A stretch of 64,000 nucleotides of DNA from Rhea pennata (taxonomy: Eukaryota; Chordata; Aves; Rheiformes; Rheidae): the NCBI RefSeq assembly GCF_028389875.1, contig NC_084665.1:124915602-124979601 (forward strand), given 5' to 3'. The notes below the pieces were generated by a model. It was not told the origin of the DNA. It was given only the letters and a program-made list of their open reading frames with translations, and searched no databases. The translations under genes were made by a program, and so were the position numbers. This document shows, one piece after another, positions 59,752-64,000 of this stretch. Positions within the stretch are counted from its first letter, which is position 1; the number at the start of each line of letters is the position of its first letter.

Positions 59752-62184
59752 AGAAACCCTAAACTCTTTATTTACATCAGAGATTTTTTTTTTTTTTAGG
59801 AAAAAAAATAAAACAGCACAACAAACATGTTATCTTTTATGTCCGCTTGGAGGAAATCCTAACTATTTAAACCTGGTTTTCTCCATTAAAATTCACTATA
59901 TAATTTTATCTTCACTGGGCATTTTTGTTTACATTTTTCACAAGGCTCTCCTTATGCTACCCCCCTCAAAAAAAAATGCTATTCACTGTTCAGCCCAACT
60001 AAAACCTATTTACTCCTTTTTATAACCACGTCTGCTGCTGATTTTTTTGTATCTGTACAAATTTTTTTTCTTTGGCAGGCACAAAGCCTTGTATTTTTCA
60101 AAAGAGGGGATTAGGAACGTTTGCAAGACAGCAGACAATGCCTAAGTCCCGGGCAAAAAAGCACCATAGTTTATCCAATTTTCGACTTAGTGCCATTCAA
60201 CTGGTCATTTATGCAATGTCATCCGACCAAACAACATGTTCCCCCCCCCCCTTTTTTTTTAAGGGTTGGTTAAGCTGCTAGAGGCACATTCTTATTTTCT
60301 TTATTTAAAGAAGAAAAAATAAATAGCTTTTCCTTCGAAAATATTCATCTTTCGATCACGCTTTATTCGAAGATAAATATCCTCTTTTTCCACTTATGTG
60401 GAACCTTTTGTTTATTTGCCTCCTTTCTCTTTTCTGAAAAGAAAAGGGAAGTGTACTAAGGTATCCAAAAGCCTGAGCAGTGAGAAGATGAAAATATTAA
60501 TATTTATCTTTATGATTTAGGTGATTCAGAACAAACTTGAACTGTTGTGAATATCACCTTGGGCTTAGCGGGAAGTATTTTGGTGGCGAACAGAAATAGG
60601 ACTGTACGCAAACACTTTTAAACAAAAATTGTGGTCTAACCAGTCTTCTCCCTTTCTCCTTAGTCTTTCTTTTTAAAACGTTCATCAGCATATGCCTCAT
60701 TTCAAATGCAACAAATGTAAATATACTTTTCCCTGCACAGAATTTTAAGTGAATGTCCAATAGTTTCGAGGGCGGTTTAAGTCAGCCTAACAGATGCAAA
60801 CAGTCTTGGAGCTGGAGTGGCATCTTTCAGTGCCCTAAAAAGATTTTCCATGGGCAACAAAGAAAACTGTCACACCTTTTCCCATCACCGCTTTAATTTA
60901 TGCTCAGTCGCCAAGTTTTTTTCATATTGATTTCATAATCACTTTAAGGCAGAACACTTAAAATAAAAAAGAGCCTTGAAAAGGAAGGTCTTACAGGGCC
61001 AGCGCCAATATGGTGAAAGTGGGGGAGAGAGCCAGGACTGTAAAGGTTGTTTTGTAAAGTGGGGTTTTTATTATGCACCGACTCTCTCCGCATTTACTTA
61101 ACTCTTCACGGGCTGTTGAGTAGGCTAACACCCTTAAAGGCCTCTTTCATGTCCAATACCTCGTTTGTTTGTAAAGGAAAATGCGTCTTTAACACATTTC
61201 CACCGGGCAAAGATTTAGGTTTGGTTTGTTGTGTTTTTTTTTGTAACCCCCAACATAAGGAAAACCCAAAGAAAGCCCAACCCTTTCAAGTCTTTTATGA
61301 TTCCAATAAAAATATTTATTAAGGAGGGCGAAGAACTCAAAATAATAAGAGTCGTAACAGGACCATAAAGAAGCAAGCTCTCTTCGGAGGTACATCAAAA
61401 CCCGTAGACAGCCTTTCGGAGGGTTCTTCACGCCATACTCAGATATATGTGCCTGTGTATATGTGCATATGTGCGTGTGTGCACAGAGAGGCATATGCGT
61501 CCCCACCTATGGACAGACAAACGGGCAGACAGACGCTTGTCCTCGTCCCCATTGTTACACTCCTTGACTTTGTGCAGCCGGCAGAGCCCAGCAGCTCCTC
61601 TTTGTGTACTTTGCGCACACTTTGGAAGTCGGTGTACACGTGTCACTAAACATATATATTTAGATCTGAACATAGTACATTACGTTTATGCATGTAAGCA
61701 TACAGATATAGTATACAAACCCTTGTATTTTTAAGTTTCTGCTTGCAAAACAGTTATGTATTTATGCAACTGTAGAGCGTGTACATATCTGTAAGGTCCG
61801 AACACACTATTCTCTCAAGCATACTTGTTTATCTCTCTATTCTACCACATAACTGCCTATCTACTTCCTCCATTCAGGAGAAAAACTTATTTAAATGACA
61901 AAGAAAGTGATATTATTCTGCATTTCATGAGATAGACTGCAGGATGGAGGTGTGTTTTCTCGTTGAATTCGATGAGAATAATTGTGGGTTTTTTTCCAGT
62001 TCACCTTAACCATTGTTCCTGAGAGATTTCTGTGACAAAGAAAAAACTGTGTAGTCTGTCTGTGGGTTTCGGTATCTGATTTTTTTCTTCCCTTTCTTTC
62101 CGTTTTTCTCCACCTTACTTAAGAGCTCAGTGGAGGCCCAGTGTGGACTTGTGCTGAATGGTCAAGGAGGTGTAATAAGAAGAG
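57157..62184 (+). CDS. TFAP2D: TFAP2D, transcription factor AP-2 delta (5' part: exons 1-3 of the coding region)
   Basis: Join 57157-57195, 58091-58588 and 62124-62184. The spliced reading frame gives residues 1-199 plus the first base of codon 200, starting [13 protein letters not shown] and passing without a stop into [15 protein letters not shown]. This is the AP-2 delta N terminus as I know it from other vertebrates (full protein about 450 residues). Introns are 895 and 3535 bases. All borders are GT/AG: GAG|GTATTT, TTTCAG|ATA, CAG|GTAAAT, TTAAG|AGC and G|GTAAGA. AP-2 proteins bind GC-rich sites as dimers in the nucleus. The basic and helix-span-helix domains are in later exons beyond this window. 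The delta paralogue is known to lack the PPxY motif of other AP-2 activation domains, and none is seen here. The known role is in midbrain and retinal development. In human, TFAP2B lies downstream in the same orientation, which would be outside this window. Confidence 0.97.
57200..57299 (+). repeat. Imperfect (TG)n tract at the start of TFAP2D intron 1
   Basis: TG dinucleotides with GCGTG, GCGCG and ATGTG interruptions begin about five bases after the exon 1 splice donor and run for about 100 bases. Alternating purine-pyrimidine sequence with GCGCG favours Z-DNA. In RNA it would be a UG-rich element next to a 5' splice site. Confidence 0.93.
57300..58090 (+). other. TFAP2D: Remainder of TFAP2D intron 1
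   Basis: It contains A/G-rich runs (57600-57660), a GGAT/GATA tetranucleotide repeat followed by T (57791-57840), and the exon 2 acceptor tract TTTTCACTTCTTCCTTTCAG (58071-58090). The last part is open in the exon 2 frame from an ATG at 58043, but that ATG has T at -3. Confidence 0.8.
57791..57840. repeat. (GGAT)n(GATA)n microsatellite plus T run
   Basis: GGAT units are followed by GATA units and then about ten T residues, within TFAP2D intron 1. Confidence 0.93.
58091..58588 (+). CDS. TFAP2D: TFAP2D coding exon 2 (codons 14-179), activation domain
   Basis: The exon is 498 bases (166 codons) in phase 0 at both ends. Visible features are a Ser/Thr/Tyr-rich stretch at residues 36-68 and a His/Gln/Tyr-rich stretch at 63-107 ([10 protein letters not shown], then [12 protein letters not shown]). 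[20 protein letters not shown] is at 108-127, an acidic/basic patch [19 protein letters not shown] at 127-145, and [11 protein letters not shown] at 162-172. There is no PPxY motif. The frame continues open for 45 codons into intron 2 to a stop at about 58723, but the CAG|GTAAAT donor and the loss of family similarity mark the exon end at 58588. The exon is CpG-rich, as often seen near developmental gene promoters. Confidence 0.98.
58589..62123 (+). other. TFAP2D: TFAP2D intron 2
   Basis: The 3535-base intron has A runs (58818-58851 and 59722-59748) and a C run at 58646-58659. AT-rich, repeat-free sequence at 60280-60520 carries several TTTATT, AATATTAATATT and TTCGAA words and could hold regulatory DNA. 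Chance frames occur at 58955-59251 (-) and 61189-61734 (both strands). The acceptor reads CACCTTACTTAAG before exon 3; its pyrimidine content is modest. Confidence 0.85.
62124..62184 (+). CDS. TFAP2D: TFAP2D coding exon 3 (codons 180-199 plus one base)
   Basis: The 61-base exon translates to [20 protein letters not shown] plus G, the short AP-2 delta segment that links the activation domain to the DNA-binding half. The donor is AAGAG|GTAAGA. The acceptor CTTACTTAAG|AGC is chosen because it keeps phase 0 with exon 2; the alternative AG two bases later would break the frame. The first residue is Ser, where I recall Gly in mammals. Confidence 0.95.
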
Positions 62185-63089
62185 GTAAGAAGTTGCAAAT
62201 ACTTGTAACTATATTTTTTAAAGCATAAAAGGTCCTCTATTTCTTTCTCTCTCTTTCCATCTGCAACTATTTAGCATAGTTTGGATTTACTGCTGAAATA
62301 CTGATAATTTGACGTTTCACAGAAGTATGTCCAAACTAGTGCAGAGTACATCATATTTCACAGTCCATTTGCACTTTATAAGCGATCTCTTCCTCGGTAG
62401 CTCTCGGATAATCCCGCTGACTCCAGAGCTCTCTTGTCTCGTTTTATCGTTCCCCGCTTAACTGAGTTGATCCCTGATAGTGACTTTCGGAAACGTGCTC
62501 CCTGGCTCTGGGCTGTTAAATGGACAGTTTGATCTCATGTGAGGAAAGGAAAGAGCTTTTTTTGGGGGGGGGGGGGCGGGAAATGTGATTTCAATAACGC
62601 TACAGGCCAGTGGGGAAGCCACTTTTGACAGTGTAACTTTATCTGATACCACCTATTAATGAAAATAACTAAAGTCGAAGTTAGAGGGAAGATTTGAATT
62701 CTTACTCAGTTTTTCAACATCCAGAGAATTTGAGTGTTCTCGGGGTTTGTTATTATCTACTGTGAAGAGAAAGAGAAGACTAAAGGCCTAATGTAGGAAC
62801 ATATTCTAACAAGCTTAAAATTCAAACTTTCATTCATAGTATAAAAACGAGTAATGCAACGGGGAAAGGCTACTTCGGGGCTCAGCCTCTTAGAGCATAC
62901 TTTTCTCGCTCAGTTGTTGTTTTTCCTTGCTCATTATTTCCCCCTTGAAAGTCGATAGAGAGAAGTTTTAGGCGAAGTGGTACTATAATAGGCAGAAAGC
63001 TGCTGATTTTAGCAGCCAGTTACCTCGACAAACATTATGCAGAAATGATCGCCTCAGAGTGGGAAGCAGATCTGGAAACGAGCAGGCAG

Positions 63090-63480
63090 TAGGCACACAC
63101 GGGGGGCCGCTCGGGAGCGGGGGCCTCTGCCAGCGCCTCCTGCCCCTTCGGGAAAGGCTCCCTCGAGAAACCGCAGCGGCCGTGGGGAAAGCAGGCGACG
63201 GGGCAGGGAAAGCGGCTTTGTCCGGGCTTTCCACGGGGCGGCTGGTCGGGGCCGAGCCGGGGCCGGGGCCGAACCGGGGCCGAGGCCGGGGCCGGGCGGG
63301 CGGCGTGGTGCTGAAGGGACAGCTCCGCTCTCTGCCCTCCGCTCCCCGCCGCGGCCGGGCCGGCGCTCGGCGAGGCGAAGGCGGGAGGCGGCGGTGGCGG
63401 CGGCGGGGCTCGACCCTGCCCCGGGACGGGCCCGGCTGGCCCGGCCGAGGAGCAACAAACCCCGGGTGCCGTCGGTGCGT
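63090..63480. promoter_or_regulatory. Intragenic CpG island with GGGGCC clusters
   Basis: A strongly CpG-rich block lies inside TFAP2D intron 3. Between 63247 and 63305 the hexamer GGGGCC recurs at least five times, separated by GAGCC, GAACC or GAGGCC, so C-rich and G-rich strands are both highly asymmetric. GGCGGCGGTGGCGGCGGCGG (63389-63408) adds GGC-type triplets. It could be an internal promoter or a Polycomb-type CpG island of a developmental gene. No exon is recognised in it. Confidence 0.6.
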
Positions 63481-63771
63481 GTGTAGCTGTCCCCATCTTT
63501 CAGGTTTCCGCTGATGTTAATTATCCCTAAGGCAGTGCTTTCGGTTTTGACCCGAGAGGTGACCTCCGAGAAGCGGAGGTTGTTAGTCGAAAGAGGGAAA
63601 GGAAAGGCTAGATCCCCTTCAGATGAGGTCTGTGTCCGTAATGTTTGGCTGCGGTTCTCATCCCAGCTGATGCGCGATTTAAACGTCAGCTCAGCTCTAC
63701 GACACTCTATTCAGCTCTCCAGCTCCTGCTAAGGAGATTCCAATTACCTGTGCAGATGATTGTAGTCAAGT

Positions 63772-63806
63772 CTCTCCCTTTCTCTCTCTCTCTCTCTTTC
63801 TTTTTA
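63772..63806. repeat. (CT)n microsatellite
   Basis: TCTC run with a CCC interruption, ending in TTTCTTTTT, in TFAP2D intron 3. Confidence 0.93.
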
Positions 63807-64000
63807 AAGCGATCAAATTATTCAAGGATTTAAAGATTGATAGTAAAGGAAATCTAGCATGAAAATTCAAGGTTTTCTCTACGTTGATGTAAGTGCTGAA
63901 CTACTACTGCACTGCTATCTATCTCTTGGCATATTCAGAGAAGATATCAAAGACGAGAGTATAAGTTTCAAATGTATATTAAAATACATAATAAATATTT

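Larger units (their letters stand above)
62185..64000 (+). other. TFAP2D: TFAP2D intron 3 (5' part, runs off the window)
   Basis: No further AP-2 exon (for example one starting in the GTCVVNP region) was found before 64,000. The segment holds a G run (62563-62578), the CpG island at 63090-63480 and a (CT)n repeat at 63772-63806. Frames of 130-150 codons on both strands over the CpG island are composition artefacts. Confidence 0.85.

Noticed and set aside
63035-63514. Frames of 134-153 codons on both strands in intron 3
   Set aside because: They overlap on opposite strands in a CpG island, where stop codons are rare; no known domain.
1-64000. Prokaryotic systems (operons, CRISPR arrays, phage) or endogenous retroviruses
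   Set aside because: No direct-repeat arrays with spacers, no compact gene clusters, no LTR pair or retroviral protein similarity were recognised; the content is vertebrate nuclear DNA.

Overview
The window looks like bird nuclear DNA. Two signs support this: CR1 LINE 3' ends carrying the avian-type ATTCTGTG tail (1-322 and 39655-39831), and a tRNA-headed SINE with a CR1 tail (36982-37133). No ERV, Alu or L1 signature was recognised. CR1 also occurs in other sauropsids, so 'bird' is an inference, and the order cannot be told from this sequence.

Layout. Positions 1 to about 57,100 hold no protein-coding gene that I can recognise. This is a long AT-rich intergenic stretch with scattered microsatellites, poly-A/poly-T runs, a few CR1 pieces and several badly eroded old amniote repeats. 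It also has two near-perfect inverted repeats (19230-19268 and 28043-28100), an isolated CpG-rich island at about 46.12-46.30 kb, and some AT-rich segments dense in homeodomain and POU-type motifs that could be conserved regulatory elements.

The only gene identified is TFAP2D (transcription factor AP-2 delta), on the + strand at the right end. Three coding exons are visible: exon 1 (57157-57195, 13 codons), exon 2 (58091-58588, 166 codons) and exon 3 (62124-62184, 61 nt). They have consensus GT/AG borders and join in frame into residues 1-199 plus the first base of codon 200. This is the N-terminal activation half; the basic and helix-span-helix DNA-binding/dimerisation part lies beyond position 64,000. 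A GC-rich, CpG-dense zone (about 54.4-56.05 kb) precedes the gene and is its likely promoter region. A second CpG island (63.09-63.48 kb) with clustered GGGGCC units lies in intron 3.

How it fits together. The picture is of a developmental transcription factor gene with a large gene-poor upstream territory, where regulatory elements would be expected. I see no operon, CRISPR, phage or other prokaryotic system. The most distinctive items are the tRNA-Val/CR1 chimeric SINE, the inverted repeats, the orphan CpG island, the intronic GGGGCC cluster and the TG repeat abutting the exon 1 splice donor.
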